DNA from: Gemmatimonadota bacterium
GTDB taxonomy: Bacteria; Gemmatimonadota; Gemmatimonadetes; Longimicrobiales; Gaopeijiaceae
Direction of reading: 5' to 3'
Length of the DNA: 64,000 bases
Assembly: GCA_028873815.1 (NCBI GenBank)
Contig: JAPPNN010000040.1
Coordinates: 1,405 to 65,404, forward strand
Made by a program: the position numbers and the translations under genes. Positions within the stretch are counted from its first letter, which is position 1. The number at the start of each line of letters is the position of its first letter. This document shows positions 44,488-53,998 of this stretch, piece by piece. The notes under the pieces were generated by a model that saw only the letters and a program-made list of their open reading frames with translations, ran no database searches and was not told where the DNA came from.

Positions 44488-46776
44488 TCAACAGGACAGG
44501 CACCTGTGGTTGTTTTTCGACCCGAGTTCCTCCAGGAGCGCGACCGTCGCCGGGAAGGGTTGAAGCCGCTGGATCGGGCCGTTGGCCATGTCCGCCGTGG
44601 TCTGACCCCTGCGGCTCACCACGGTGACATCCGCACCGTGCTCGACCAGGTAGAGCACGAGCTCGCTGTCGCCCCGGGAAGCGGCGTGATGCAGCGCGGT
44701 ATAGGCGTTTGCGTCACGCACGTTGACCCCGGCGCCACACTCTTCCACCAGGAATCTCACGGCCGCCAGCCAGTTGTCCGGAACGTGGCGGTGAGCATTG
44801 CCCGCGAACGACTGACCGTAGCCAACGCCCGAGGCCGCATGGATCGGATACATGTGCGGCCCTCCGACCGGGACGGGCGGCACACCTGAGAAGTCCTCCT
44901 CCGCATCCCTCGCGCCCGGGCGGGGCGCCTCGCCTTCCTCGGCGACGGTCTCCGCTTCCGCATTGCCCTTGGTGGGGACGGACTCGCCTTCTGTGGCCTC
45001 GGCGAAGGCCGCACCCTCGGGCTTCGACTGTTCGCCCGCCTCGGCCGCTTGTCCTTCCGCCTTCGCCTCTTCCGCCTCTGCCTTCTCCACTTTCTCCTCC
45101 GTCTTCTCCTCTTCCTCCTCGGAGGCGGGTGGCCGGCGGCGGCGTTGCGGAGGCTTCATGGTGGCGATGTTCGGGTCCGCCCCGTGCTCCTTGAGCAGCC
45201 GCATGGCATCCACGTCGAGCGCGTAGGCGGCGCGCCAGAACGGTGTCGCACCCTGCAGGTTGATCCCGCTGCCACGGAGAACGCCGAAGGTGTACTCCAT
45301 GTACCAGAGGTGACTCTTGAGCCGTGGGTTCGGGTCCGCTCCGGCATCGAGCAGCGCTTCGAGCACGTCCAGGTGGGTCGCCGCCTGCTGTTCATGCTCG
45401 GTGGGGTGTGCGTACGACGCCCGCGGCGCCCACTGGCGCTCGAGGACGGCGAAGAGCGGCGTGGCGCCGGCCGCGCTGGCCGCATTCGGGTCGGCACCGC
45501 GGTCAATCAGCCACAGAGCGAGGTCAAATTGCCCGTTCACCGCCGCCATCAGCACGGGTGTGGTCCCGTCGCCTTCGGACGGCTGGTCGATGTCGGCTCC
45601 ACCCGCGAGCAGCACCTCGGCAGCCGCCCGGTGGCCCTGCCGGACCGCGTGGAGAAGCGGCGTGAGCCCACCCCAAGAACCGACGAGCTGCGCATAGGAC
45701 ATGGGGCGCGGCTCTTCGTCGGCGGGGGACTCGGGGGACGCCGTGTCGGACTCGGCGGCTGTCGTCTCGGGAGCTTCGGCGGCCGTTTCTGCGGACTCGG
45801 GGGCCGTGTCAACGGCGGCCGCCGTGTCCGGGACCTCGCCTTCTTCGCCGCCTTCGCCCTCCTGGCCCTCCTCGCCCTCCTCAGCCTCCTCGCCGTCGTC
45901 CGCGGGATCGGGAACGTCCGGCCATTTCCGCTGGATCTCCTGGGAAGCTTCGATCGCCGCCTGCACCTGGCGCGGGGTCGGCTGCCAGTCCGTGCCTCCC
46001 CCCTCCTTTTCCTTGAACGTTGCCAGGAACTCGTCAAGGCGCCTCTCGGCGGCCTGATCCGCGCTGGCGCGCTCCTCGACGTCGACCGAATACGCCGCCA
46101 GCGACGGGTCCGCGCCAGCGTCCAGCAGCACGCGGATGGCATCGGCGCGGTCGTTGGCGGCGGCGAAAATCAGCGGCGTCTGGCCCCATGCGGCCTCGCG
46201 CGCGTTCACGCCGGCGCCCGCCTTCACCAGGGATTCGATCACCGATGGGTCCCCGGCGCCAGCGGCCAGGTGCAGCGCCGACGCGCCCGAATTGGTCGTG
46301 CGCGCATCCGGGTCGGCGTCCGCGTCGAGTAGGAGCGCTACGACCTGCCCGTGCGCCGCGCGCGCCGCCAGGTGGAGCGGCGTGTAGTGCCCGATCCGGG
46401 TGCCGGCGTCGACTCTCGCTCCCGCGTACAGGAGTACCTCGGCCAGTTCGTGGTTCCCGCGTTCGGCCGCCCAGTGCAACGCGGTCATTCCGTCGCCCTG
46501 GGCGGCGTTCACGTCGGCCCCGTCCCGCAGCAGACGCCGCACGACCGCCAGGTCCCCGCGCTGGGCGGCATCGGCCACCGGCGAGTCGGGCGCGGTGCCC
46601 GCGGGCAATTCGGCCACCGGCAGGTCGGGTGCGCCGCCCGCCGCTACCTCGGCCGACACCAACGCTACCGTCGCGAACCCTCCGAATGTCAGAACCGGTG
46701 CCACCAGCCACAATGCGAGCCAGCAACGACGACCGGCCCCGGTCATCCCGCCGACCGCGCCACCGGTCCGGTTCAT
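44488..46776 (-). CDS. Secreted ankyrin-repeat protein with acidic inserts
   Basis: 762 aa. Signal peptide (hydrophobic LALWLVAPVLTFGGFATVALVSA). Ankyrin repeats at ~50-230 (GMTALHWAAERGNHELAEVLLYAGARVDAG and relatives), ~355-540, and 690-750 (NAYTALHHAASRGDSELVLYLVEHGADV). Two low-complexity Glu/Ala-rich blocks interrupt them (~290-345 and ~545-640), encoded by purine-biased DNA at ~45700-45900 and 44890-45150. Ankyrin arrays bind proteins, so a periplasmic scaffold is likely. The start overlaps the DUF1552 stop by 4 bp. ANK, DUF1552 and DUF1592 genes commonly co-occur in this type of bacterium. The C-terminus ends RCLSC. Confidence 0.88.
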   Translation of the reverse strand: MNRTGGAVGGMTGAGRRCWLALWLVAPVLTFGGFATVALVSAEVAAGGAPDLPVAELPAGTAPDSPVADAAQRGDLAVVRRLLRDGADVNAAQGDGMTALHWAAERGNHELAEVLLYAGARVDAGTRIGHYTPLHLAARAAHGQVVALLLDADADPDARTTNSGASALHLAAGAGDPSVIESLVKAGAGVNAREAAWGQTPLIFAAANDRADAIRVLLDAGADPSLAAYSVDVEERASADQAAERRLDEFLATFKEKEGGGTDWQPTPRQVQAAIEASQEIQRKWPDVPDPADDGEEAEEGEEGQEGEGGEEGEVPDTAAAVDTAPESAETAAEAPETTAAESDTASPESPADEEPRPMSYAQLVGSWGGLTPLLHAVRQGHRAAAEVLLAGGADIDQPSEGDGTTPVLMAAVNGQFDLALWLIDRGADPNAASAAGATPLFAVLERQWAPRASYAHPTEHEQQAATHLDVLEALLDAGADPNPRLKSHLWYMEYTFGVLRGSGINLQGATPFWRAAYALDVDAMRLLKEHGADPNIATMKPPQRRRRPPASEEEEEKTEEKVEKAEAEEAKAEGQAAEAGEQSKPEGAAFAEATEGESVPTKGNAEAETVAEEGEAPRPGARDAEEDFSGVPPVPVGGPHMYPIHAASGVGYGQSFAGNAHRHVPDNWLAAVRFLVEECGAGVNVRDANAYTALHHAASRGDSELVLYLVEHGADVTVVSRRGQTTADMANGPIQRLQPFPATVALLEELGSKNNHRCLSC

Positions 46777-48185
46777 GACCCCGTCGCGGCCTCCGCGGGC
46801 ATCGCCAGCGAGAACTCGCCCGTCGCGTCGCCAAACCGTTCCAGCTGGTCATGCCCCAGCCGGTGCAGCAGCGTCGTGAAGACATTGGCCATCGGCGTCC
46901 CCGCGGCCGCCTTCAGGTGCACGCCGCCTTCCAGCAGGCCGTTGGCGCCGCCCATCAACACGAGCGGACAGCGGCGGTGGTTGTGCAGGTTCGCATCGCC
47001 CATCGGAGAGCCCCAGATGATCATGGACTGATCCAGCAGGCTGGAGTCCCCGTCCGTGGTCTCCTGCAACCGTTCGAGGAAGTATGCCATCTGCCCCGTG
47101 CGGTACTGACAGATCCGGTTGAACTCGAGGATGTTCTTCTCCCTGCCCCCGTGGTGCGAAGCAGGATGGAAGGCCCTGTCCGACCCGCTTTCGGGGAAGA
47201 CGCGATTGGACGCGTCACGCCCGGTCTTGAAGGCCACGACCCGCGTCGTGTCGGTCTGGAAGGCGAGCACCTGGAGATCGAACATGAGCCTCATGTGCTC
47301 GGTGAAGGAATCCGGCACTCCCGGAGGCGCACCGGGAAGCTCCCTGGGCTCACCGCTGGTGTTGCGCGCCTCGACCTGCTGGATTCGCCGCTCGATCTCG
47401 CGTACGCTCTCCAGGTAGCGGTCGACGCGGCCACGGTCCACGGCGCCCAGTTCGCGCCTGATGTCGGCCACCTCGCCCACCACCCAGTCCAGAATGCTCC
47501 TGTGCGTGAGGCGCCGCCGCGCACGCTCCTCGGCTGTGCCTCCCGCACCGAAGAGCATGTCGAACGCGGTGCGGGGGCTGCGGATCATGGGGAGCGGCGT
47601 GGAGGGCGTCGCCCAGCTGATCGAGTCCGTGTACGAACAGGAATAGTTGTAGTCGCAGCCGCCCCCCTTGTCGGTCCGCTCGATGCAGAGCTGAAGCGAG
47701 GGAAGCGCGGTTTCCTGACCGAACCGTTGGGCGTGCAGCTGGTCCAGCGACGTGCCGCAGTAGATGTCCGAGCCCTGCGTCTGCCTGGGGTGCGCCTGCG
47801 TGAGGAACACCGCGCTGGACCGGAAGTGGTCGCCACCCACCTCCTGCGCCTCGAAAGCCTCCGCCATGCGCACGTCGGTGTTGCTCACGATGGTCAGGTA
47901 ATCCCGCCACGGCTCGAGCGCCTTGAGGACGTTGGCGTCGACCAGCTCGAAGTCGCGGCCCTCGGTTGCAGGCGCGAAAAGGTGCTGTTCGGCGCCCCAC
48001 TCGTTGCAGCCGGGAACGCCGTGGACCTCCTCCATGCAGATCAGCCGCGTGGGTCGGTCGGCGAGGGGCTCCCCACGCAACCGGCCCGCCGGGAACATCG
48101 CGTCCAGCAAGGGGAGTGCGACCGTCGCGCCCGCGCCTCTGAGGAAGGTTCTGCGCGGCAACGACCTGGAGGTGAGGAAATGCAT
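46773..48185 (-). CDS. DUF1552 Tat-exported protein
   Basis: 470 aa. A twin-arginine signal (SLPRRTFLRGAGATVALPLLDAMFPAG) indicates folded export. The rest is the DUF1552 domain, related to the sulfatase/DUF1501 superfamily (LICMEEVHGVPGCNEWGAEQHLFAPATEG; MIIWGSPMGDANLHNHRRCPLVLMGG). The reaction is unknown. It is nearly always encoded beside a DUF1592/1588 cytochrome-like protein, as here (39-bp gap), suggesting a joint periplasmic redox or polymer-processing role. It overlaps the ankyrin gene by 4 bp. Confidence 0.92.
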   Translation of the reverse strand: MHFLTSRSLPRRTFLRGAGATVALPLLDAMFPAGRLRGEPLADRPTRLICMEEVHGVPGCNEWGAEQHLFAPATEGRDFELVDANVLKALEPWRDYLTIVSNTDVRMAEAFEAQEVGGDHFRSSAVFLTQAHPRQTQGSDIYCGTSLDQLHAQRFGQETALPSLQLCIERTDKGGGCDYNYSCSYTDSISWATPSTPLPMIRSPRTAFDMLFGAGGTAEERARRRLTHRSILDWVVGEVADIRRELGAVDRGRVDRYLESVREIERRIQQVEARNTSGEPRELPGAPPGVPDSFTEHMRLMFDLQVLAFQTDTTRVVAFKTGRDASNRVFPESGSDRAFHPASHHGGREKNILEFNRICQYRTGQMAYFLERLQETTDGDSSLLDQSMIIWGSPMGDANLHNHRRCPLVLMGGANGLLEGGVHLKAAAGTPMANVFTTLLHRLGHDQLERFGDATGEFSLAMPAEAATGS

Positions 48186-48224
48186 GTCGGCTCCGTGTAT
48201 CAGCTATGCATCCAACCTCGGAAT

Positions 48225-50633
48225 CTAGCGGTCCATGGATGAACCCGCACGCGCCTGCCTCATGCGGAAAGCATCGCTGCCCACCACGCCCAGGATGAAC
48301 GAAGACATGCGGTAGTCGTCTTCCGCCGCGGCCCGGGCGATCGCGCGCACGGCTGGCTGGTCGCGATAGTCGATCGAGCGCCCGAGCGCGTATGCCATGA
48401 GGTTCTGGGTGAAGTTGCGGACCAGGGGAATCGGTCGCTTGAGCAGGACCTCCGACAGATCGCGGGCGCTGGCGATGTCCGTGCCGTCGTAGAATGTGCC
48501 GCGGGTGTCCAGCGCGGCACCCTGCTCCCGCACGCGCCAGCGGCCCGTCACGTCGAAGTTGTCGAGCGCCAGCCCGATCGGGTCGATGAAGTTGTGGCAC
48601 GACGAGCACGCCGGGTTGGCACGATGCTCCTCGAGGCGCTCGCGCGTCGTGCGGATCCGGCCGTCCCGGGCGCCCTCCGTCTCCTCCAGCTCGGGGATGT
48701 CCGGCGGAGGAGGCGGCGGCGGCGCCCCCATCAGCACCTCCATGACCCACTTGCCTCGCAGAACCGGGGACGTGCGGTTCCCGAAGGACGTCTGTACGAG
48801 CATGCTCCCGTGCCCCAGCACCCCGCGCCGCCGGTCGTCCGGGTAGATGACGCGCCGGAACGCCTGGCCGCGCACTCCGTCGATGCCGTAGTGCCGCGCG
48901 AGCCGCTCGTTCGCGAAGGTGTAGTCCGCGCCGTACAGCTCCATGAGACTCCGGTCGCCGCGTATCAGATCGAGGAAGAACAGCTCGGTCTCCCGGCGCA
49001 TGGCGTCGGCCAGCTGGCGGCTGTAGTTGGGGAAGCGGAAGGCGTCGGGCTCGACGTTCTCGAGGTCCTGCAGACGCAGCCACATCGCGGCAAAGCGCGT
49101 CGCCAGCGCATCGGAGCGCGGGTCCGCGAGCATTCGCCGTGCCTGCGCCTCGAGGACGGTCGGGTCCGCAAGAGTACCGTCACGAGCCGCCTCCGCCAGC
49201 TCCCGGTCCGGCGTGCTGCCCCACAGGAAGAAGGACAGGCGGGCCGCCAGGTCTTCGCCGGCGAGCACATAGGATTCCCCCGGCTCGACACCGCCCGGCT
49301 CGCGCTCCATGCGGAACAGGAAATGGGGACTCGAGAGGATCGCCTCCAGCGCGGTCCGGATTCCCGTCTCGAAGCCGCCGTCCTCCGCGCCCAGCTCGTA
49401 GAAGTCGACGAGATCGCCGAGTTCGTCGCGATCGAGGTCGCGTCCGTAGGCGCGGACAGCCAGGCGCGACAGGATCTCCTCGGCGCACGGCCGCTCCTCG
49501 GAGAGACCGGTGGGCCGGCAGGTGAACACATTGCGCCGGGCCTCGAAATCCGACACGCCCGTGGGGTTCTGCGGGCCCTCGAGGGTCAGGCTCATGAGGT
49601 GGGGGACCGAGGTCGTCCCGTAACTGGTCTCCGTTCCCGTGAGCGACCAGTCGTTGGGGCGGATAAGGTCCTCGTAGGGTCCGTCCATCTGACGCACGAA
49701 CGCCGCCGTGACACGATGCTCCCCGGCGCGCACCAGGACCGGGTCGGTGCGGAAGGGGAAGCTCTTGCGTCCCTGGAAGTCGATGTCCCCGCCGTAGCGG
49801 AGCAGCGCGACCCGCTCACCGTCGATCGAGATGTCGATGTCGTGAAAGCGCTCTCCCCATCCGGACATGAAGGACATCTCGAAGGTGTACTCGCCGTCGG
49901 CCGGGAAGGAGTGGAGGATGCTGATCCCGCCCCGGGTGCCGAACGGCGCCCCCTCGACGCGTTCCCACTCGTGCTGGGAGACGGTCGGCGGATTGGTGTA
50001 CGTGACCGAGGACGCCGCCGCGTCGCGGTCGCCAACGGCGCGCCGCGCGATCTCGCTTGCCGCGTTCAGGTACGCGTCCATCAGGGTGGCCGACAGCGTC
50101 TGCGCGTCGGCGTTGTTGTCGAAGCCGGCGGTGATCCGGTCCTGCGGCAGCCACTCCGCCGGGTCGACGGTGAGCCCGAACAGGTCGTACACGACCCGTG
50201 CATACTCGGCGCGGTTCAGGCGCTGGAAGGGCCGCGTGCCCGGTCGGGGATTCGCCGCGGCCGCCTCGTCGATCACCCCCTCCATCAACTGAGCCAGCGC
50301 GGCCACGGTGTCGGCGGTCGGTCGACGTACACCGGGCGGCGGCATCATTCCGGCCCGCAGCTTGCGGATCATGCGCTCCGCGGTTTCGGCATTCTCGTCG
50401 GCGCGGGTGACGTCGAAGCCCTCGAGCGTCAGGTTGCCCAGCAGCCGGCGTTCGTTGTGGCACCGGGTGCAATACCGTTCGACGACGGTCTCGAGCGAGG
50501 AGGCGTCCGGGCGCCCCGCCTCGCGCACTGCGGTGGGATAGGCATGCGACAATGGTTGTGGGACATGTGAATAGGCGGCGCCTCCGACGACCAGCGCGCC
50601 AATCGCGACCATCGCAGTGGCCGGAATCCTCAT
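48225..50633 (-). CDS. DUF1587/1592/1588/1585 planctomycete-type cytochrome c-like protein
   Basis: 802 aa. Two CxxCH haem-type motifs: YCTRCHNER near residue 55 and CSSCHNFIDPIGLALDNFD near 690. The domains in order are PSCyt/DUF1587 (~100-165), DUF1595/1592 (ARLSFFLWGSTPDRELAEAARDG near 475), DUF1588 (GVLGHGSMLVQTSFGNRTSPVLRGKWVMEVLMG near 605) and DUF1585 (~720-790). A lectin-like insertion lies at ~205-340. It has an N-terminal signal peptide. Probably a periplasmic redox partner of the DUF1552 protein; substrate unknown. Start lies three bases after the DUF5107 stop. Confidence 0.92.
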   Translation of the reverse strand: MRIPATAMVAIGALVVGGAAYSHVPQPLSHAYPTAVREAGRPDASSLETVVERYCTRCHNERRLLGNLTLEGFDVTRADENAETAERMIRKLRAGMMPPPGVRRPTADTVAALAQLMEGVIDEAAAANPRPGTRPFQRLNRAEYARVVYDLFGLTVDPAEWLPQDRITAGFDNNADAQTLSATLMDAYLNAASEIARRAVGDRDAAASSVTYTNPPTVSQHEWERVEGAPFGTRGGISILHSFPADGEYTFEMSFMSGWGERFHDIDISIDGERVALLRYGGDIDFQGRKSFPFRTDPVLVRAGEHRVTAAFVRQMDGPYEDLIRPNDWSLTGTETSYGTTSVPHLMSLTLEGPQNPTGVSDFEARRNVFTCRPTGLSEERPCAEEILSRLAVRAYGRDLDRDELGDLVDFYELGAEDGGFETGIRTALEAILSSPHFLFRMEREPGGVEPGESYVLAGEDLAARLSFFLWGSTPDRELAEAARDGTLADPTVLEAQARRMLADPRSDALATRFAAMWLRLQDLENVEPDAFRFPNYSRQLADAMRRETELFFLDLIRGDRSLMELYGADYTFANERLARHYGIDGVRGQAFRRVIYPDDRRRGVLGHGSMLVQTSFGNRTSPVLRGKWVMEVLMGAPPPPPPPDIPELEETEGARDGRIRTTRERLEEHRANPACSSCHNFIDPIGLALDNFDVTGRWRVREQGAALDTRGTFYDGTDIASARDLSEVLLKRPIPLVRNFTQNLMAYALGRSIDYRDQPAVRAIARAAAEDDYRMSSFILGVVGSDAFRMRQARAGSSMDR

Positions 50634-50636
50634 CGG

Positions 50637-53600
50637 CTATGGTCCCCTTCCCGGCGGCTCGCCCGCGGCAAGCGCCCGTTGCACGAGGCTCCACTCCAGA
50701 GCCAAGAGGCCATCGGCAGTCCCGGACCCGACGTCCGCCATCGCTGCCTCCACGCGCGCCAGGGCCGCCTCGACGGTAGTCCCGGGATCGCGCCCGAGGG
50801 CGTGCAGCGCCGCAATGCCAAGCAGGTCGCCGGCATCGGAGGGAGGACTCGCCACCCCGCCCGCGTCAGAGCTGCCCGAGCCCGCCGCCACCGCTTCGTA
50901 GGCCTCCCGCGCGCCGTCCCGGTCGCCAACGCCCTGCGCCACAACGCCCAGAAGATACCGGACCAGGCGCTCGTCCGGCTCGTAGGGTCGTCCCTGCCCG
51001 AGCGACTCGGGCCACAGCAGCGCAGTCTCGAGGTAGGCGCGCGCCGCTTCCCGGTTGTCCCCGTCCATTTCATCCATTGCGGCGCCCACATGCGCGAGCT
51101 CGTAAAGATGGTGGCTCTCGCGTGCGTTCTCGGAGGGAAGGACGTAGGTGCCGGCAAGAACGTCGATGGCCTCGCGGTAGCCCCCCAGATGGAGCAGCGC
51201 CCGGACCTGCAGGAGGGCCAGGTTGAAGTCGTTCGGGAAGATCTCCCGTGCCCGGGCCGCCGACTCCAGCGCGGCCGCCCACCGCCCTTCGTCCAGCAGG
51301 TACCGAATCAATACGGTCCGCAGAATCCGGTTGCCCGGCACCAACTCGACCGCGCGGGTGAAGTCCAGGCCGGGATCACGGCCGTCGACCTCAGCGAGCA
51401 GGTGGCCGCGCGCGGCGTACGCCGCACCGTAGTCGGGTTCGGCGCCGAGGAGTTCGAGCGCCAGGGCGGCTTCGTCCCGTCGGTCCAGCGCCCACAGGTT
51501 GAGGCCGAGCAGGTATCGCCAGCCCCAGTGGCTGTCGTGGCGAGCGGCCCAGCGCAATACGGGAAGGGTCTCGGCACGGAAGGGGAAGGCGTACGCGAGG
51601 TCACCGGGCTCGCCGAGCCCGGCCGGATCGTCGGCCAGGAAAGCCCGCCACGCGTTAGTCAGGGGCGCCGCCGCGTTCACCCGCGGCTCGTCGCCACCCT
51701 CACCGTCGAGCTGCGGCCAGGATCGTTCCCAAGCGGCGCTCGCGGCCACATCCAACACCGATATGGCATCGTCCCGTAGCCCCCATCCGGCGTAGGCCAC
51801 CGCCAACTCCAGGAGCGATTGGTCCGGGTATTCGCTGTACATCGCGCCGGTCAGTGCCGCCGCGTCGGCGGCGGTCGGGTCCGCCAGGTAGCGTTCCGCC
51901 AGCACGAAGTGGTGCAGCGGATCGATCTCCAGCAGGGCATCATGCGCCTCCCGGACCGCGGCCGCGTCGCCCGAGAGCCGGCCGAGCGCCGCAATCAACT
52001 GCCAGGCGGGCACGCTGTTGCGGTCGAAGTCGAGGGCCAGGTCGGCGTACCGCATCGCCTCCCCCCACTCCCCCGCCCCGGTCATGATCTCGGCCAGGCG
52101 CACGTACGACGCGGTCCGGAACGCCACAGCGCGGGCCGCCCACCCGAAGGCCTCGCGCGCGTCCACGTCACGCCCCAGGGCCCGGTAGAGGTTCCCGGCC
52201 ATGAAGTTCGCTGCCGCATCGTACGTGTCGAGCTGCAGCGCGCGGCGGGCATGCTCCAGCCCCTCCTCGTAGCGCGCCGACCTCAGGTCCAGGTCGGCCA
52301 GTCCCAGCAGCGCACCGCGGTTCCACGGCTCGAGCGCCGCGGCGGCCTCGTACAGCTCGCGCGCATCGCGGTACCGGCGCCCCTTCGCCAGTTCACGCGC
52401 CTGGAACAAGAGCCGGTCCGCCTCCGGGGTGCTCTCCCAAGCCGCAGGGTCCATCTCGAAGGGGCGGTCCAGCGCGCGGACCGCCGGCTCGGAACTGTAG
52501 TCCAGGTCGAGTCGCGGCAACCGGATCCGAAACGCCGGCTGGTTACCCGCCGCGGACGTGGAGCCTCCTGCCCCGGAACCCGCGGGACGGGCGCTCCCGA
52601 ACGCCAGGGTCTCCGGTTGCAGAGCCGCGAGCTCGATCTCCCGCTCCACCACCGGCTCGTCGTCGATCCAGACCCTGAGCGTGTCGACCACGTCGCCGAA
52701 GGCCTGCACGGTCACCCGCAGCGCGCCCCCGTCGCGCTCGACATGCATCGCCCCCTCCCGCGACGCGTCGGTGAGCCCGCCCGTCCCTTCCAGCGGGAAC
52801 CACGTCTCGGTCCAGCTGCTCGCCGAAATGGGGTCGAAGCCGGCCTGCGTAACCGGGTTCACATGGTCGCCCGGCTGGTACTGGACGAAGAGCCGGCCCG
52901 CCTGGAATTCCACGTACTGGCCATCGGTGTCGGTGAGCAGTTCCTCCCACACCCCGCCCTCACGGGACAGCGACCAGAGCCACATCTTCTGGCCCGGCAT
53001 GTCCTCGTAGCGTGCCCAGTGGCCCCAGCCGTAGCCGTCATCGTGGTAGTAGCCGCCGAAGAAGTCGTTCAGCTCGCCCACGACGTGGTAGGACTTGTGG
53101 CCGCCGAAGTCGTTGTCGCGGTAGAGCGGCAGGAAGCGGCCCGCCTCGTCGAGGGGCCAGGGGCGCTCGCGGCCCGAATGCTCCAGGTAGGAGTCCCCGG
53201 GCACGAACAGTTCCAGATCCTGCTGCGCGAACGCCGCCGCGGTCATCCAGTTGTAGTAGGGCTGCTCGAGCGGCGTGGGGTTGTACCACAGCGCGTGGGT
53301 CTCGAAGTAGCCCTTGTCGGGCGGGAGGCGGATCTCGACCCGCCAGTGCGTGCGCGACGGCAGATCCATGGCGCCCACGAAGGTGCTCACGCTCCCGTCC
53401 GCGTTTTCGCGCACCGTGTAGTCGACGGGGGTGGCGGTCGCCGGCGTGTGGCCGATGACGCCGAAATTGAACTCGACCCCACCCGAGGTCCACGGTCCGC
53501 GCAGCGCGATGTCGCGGAATTTCATGACCTCGTTGCGGTAGATGAACTCGTGACCCGTCTCCTTCACAACCGCGCCCCACACCTTGCCGCCCGCCTCGGG

Positions 53601-53975
53601 GAGCACGAACACCTCGATCAGGCCGTTCTCCATCCTCACCACCTTCCACTCCCGCAGCTCTGAAGTCGGCGAGTAGCCGCGGAAGGCGTGGTACGGATAC
53701 AGCCGCGGATCGCTGGCCAGGATCGGAATGGGATCGGGGTCCGAGAACGGATAGGTGTCGAGCAGCAGCACCTCTTCGGAGATGCGGGCCTGGACGGCAG
53801 TCTGCTGGGCCGCAGAGGCCTCACGCGCCTGGGTGGGGGCCTGGCGTGCCTCGGCGGGTCCCCGGGACGCTGCCGCGGCGGCCGATACCGAACCCGCGAG
53901 CGCGCCCGCCGACAGAACCAGGCCGCAGGCAAGCGCGGAATGTCGAATCACGCAGAGTCGAGAAATCATACTCAT
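50637..53975 (-). CDS. Secreted DUF5107 domain / tetratricopeptide repeat protein
   Basis: 1112 aa with an N-terminal signal (ALACGLVLSAGALAGSVSA). Residues ~90-400 are a DUF5107 domain, a galactose-mutarotase-like sandwich (EVFVLPEAGGKVWGAVVKETGHEFIYRNEV; FEFNFGVIGH-like segment). About 500-1110 are many degenerate TPR units (WNRGALLGLADLDLRSARYEEGLEHARRAL). Such proteins are thought to handle polysaccharides or act as scaffolds. It is second in the operon after the DPP4-like peptidase (23-bp gap carrying an unusual repeat). No Shine-Dalgarno is visible, and the true start among neighbouring ATGs is not certain. Confidence 0.85.
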   Translation of the reverse strand: MSMISRLCVIRHSALACGLVLSAGALAGSVSAAAAASRGPAEARQAPTQAREASAAQQTAVQARISEEVLLLDTYPFSDPDPIPILASDPRLYPYHAFRGYSPTSELREWKVVRMENGLIEVFVLPEAGGKVWGAVVKETGHEFIYRNEVMKFRDIALRGPWTSGGVEFNFGVIGHTPATATPVDYTVRENADGSVSTFVGAMDLPSRTHWRVEIRLPPDKGYFETHALWYNPTPLEQPYYNWMTAAAFAQQDLELFVPGDSYLEHSGRERPWPLDEAGRFLPLYRDNDFGGHKSYHVVGELNDFFGGYYHDDGYGWGHWARYEDMPGQKMWLWSLSREGGVWEELLTDTDGQYVEFQAGRLFVQYQPGDHVNPVTQAGFDPISASSWTETWFPLEGTGGLTDASREGAMHVERDGGALRVTVQAFGDVVDTLRVWIDDEPVVEREIELAALQPETLAFGSARPAGSGAGGSTSAAGNQPAFRIRLPRLDLDYSSEPAVRALDRPFEMDPAAWESTPEADRLLFQARELAKGRRYRDARELYEAAAALEPWNRGALLGLADLDLRSARYEEGLEHARRALQLDTYDAAANFMAGNLYRALGRDVDAREAFGWAARAVAFRTASYVRLAEIMTGAGEWGEAMRYADLALDFDRNSVPAWQLIAALGRLSGDAAAVREAHDALLEIDPLHHFVLAERYLADPTAADAAALTGAMYSEYPDQSLLELAVAYAGWGLRDDAISVLDVAASAAWERSWPQLDGEGGDEPRVNAAAPLTNAWRAFLADDPAGLGEPGDLAYAFPFRAETLPVLRWAARHDSHWGWRYLLGLNLWALDRRDEAALALELLGAEPDYGAAYAARGHLLAEVDGRDPGLDFTRAVELVPGNRILRTVLIRYLLDEGRWAAALESAARAREIFPNDFNLALLQVRALLHLGGYREAIDVLAGTYVLPSENARESHHLYELAHVGAAMDEMDGDNREAARAYLETALLWPESLGQGRPYEPDERLVRYLLGVVAQGVGDRDGAREAYEAVAAGSGSSDAGGVASPPSDAGDLLGIAALHALGRDPGTTVEAALARVEAAMADVGSGTADGLLALEWSLVQRALAAGEPPGRGP

Positions 53976-53997
53976 ATCGTACTCATATCATACTCAT
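53967..53997 (-). repeat. Triplicate 11-bp repeat with chained ATG/TGA at a gene start
   Basis: Minus-strand units ATGAGTATGAT, ATGAGTACGAT and ATGAGTATGAT begin at 53997, 53986 and 53975. The first two ATGs open four-codon mini-ORFs (MSMI-stop and MSTI-stop); each stop TGA overlaps the next ATG as ATGA. The preceding peptidase stop TGA is one base before the first unit. The layout looks like a termination-reinitiation ladder leading into the DUF5107 gene. Confidence 0.6.
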
Positions 53998-53998
53998 T